A DNA stretch of 64,000 nucleotides from Circinella minor (taxonomy: Eukaryota > Mucoromycota > Mucoromycetes > Mucorales > Lichtheimiaceae). The translations under genes were made by a program, and so were the position numbers. Shown here piece after piece: positions 63,493 through 64,000 of this stretch. Position 1 is the stretch's first letter, and each line of letters begins with the position of its first letter. The notes below the pieces were generated by a model. That model made no database searches and was not told the origin of the DNA. It worked only from the letters and a program-made list of their open reading frames with translations. The DNA lies in NCBI GenBank assembly GCA_016758965.1, contig JAEPRB010000012.1, positions 62,001 to 126,000 on the forward strand. The letters run 5' to 3'.

Positions 63493-64000
63493 CCTGTTTC
63501 CTAGAACAGAAATATAAATAAGTTGTATGAGTAGTTTGGATACGTACCGCTACGTATTGATGTAATCCTGTTAAGAAATCTCACTTGTTATAGTTCTATC
63601 AAATATTTTTCTTTGATGTCACATTTGCAAACAAATCGACTACGTACATCATTGAACTTTAATACTTTTGAACGAAGCTTTGACTCATATTCAATATGTA
63701 ATGTATAAAGTTTTACTCCGTATCTTCTTTTGTGTAATTATCATGATACATTTAAGTTGATGTATAATTAGTATATTGGTTGTTATCTACAAAACAACCC
63801 CAATGTCTTTGTAAATGTTGGTCAAATATATGATAGCAACAGTTTGTTCCTTTCATAATTCAATACAAAACAATGCTTTTGAATGTCGTTGGATTTTATA
63901 CATATGATTAGCCAGTTGGCAGAAAAGAAGATATATATTTAAAAGAAGTTCTTACTTACAATTTAACCAAGGAAAGGTAACTACATATCAACATTTCCGA
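63493..64000. other. right flank of the window
   Basis: AT-rich DNA without recognisable genes, RNAs or repeats. Confidence 0.4.

Overview
The window is nuclear DNA from an intron-rich, AT-rich fungus. Introns are short, with GT-AG ends and AT-rich bodies. Long poly-T/poly-A and CT-rich leaders precede the genes. The gene set includes HAK-type K+ uptake, a 24-residue fungal metallothionein, a GID4/Vid24 degron receptor, ATP-dependent PEP carboxykinase and a mitochondrial sulfide:quinone oxidoreductase. Several degenerate genes resemble families I associate with Mucoromycota, so an early-diverging fungus, most likely a Mucorales relative, fits best. I cannot name the genus. No tRNA, rRNA, CRISPR array or bacterial operon was seen.

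Layout. 1.5-10.4 kb: metallothionein (+), then on the minus strand a DHA1 drug:H+ antiporter with a long polyQ tract, a CTR copper transporter, Lunapark and U1 snRNP protein C. 10.4-14.75 kb: a gene-poor stretch with one small transposon-like relic. 14.8-24.9 kb: HAK potassium transporter, sulfide:quinone oxidoreductase and a GTPBP1-type GTPase (all +). 25-32 kb: a decayed accessory island. It holds a HET-domain pseudogene, a remnant with a PD-(D/E)XK-like motif, an NDC10/tyrosine-recombinase-like remnant and a broken multi-exon gene of unknown function that carries a MITE. A tandem repeat and mariner-like ends lie at its borders. 33.2-52.5 kb: a conserved housekeeping block with folylpolyglutamate synthase, PEP carboxykinase, a MIT-domain protein, COQ2, a ricin-B-fold protein with a long proline-rich tail, NDUFAF3, GID4 and NRAMP. 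54.4-60.8 kb: two tandem monocarboxylate-type MFS permeases, clearly a duplication. 61.6-63.5 kb: a 1.85 kb element with 47-bp inverted ends built from a repeated TTCGCGAGG motif.

All coding models below were assembled by hand from reading frames and splice sites. Exon lengths were checked so that every joined model stays in frame. Functionally, several genes handle metals or metal stress (metallothionein, CTR, NRAMP, and SQOR as the HMT2 orthologue). PEPCK and GID4, the classical target and receptor of glucose-induced degradation in yeast, lie about 11 kb apart. Neither grouping is proven to be more than coincidence.
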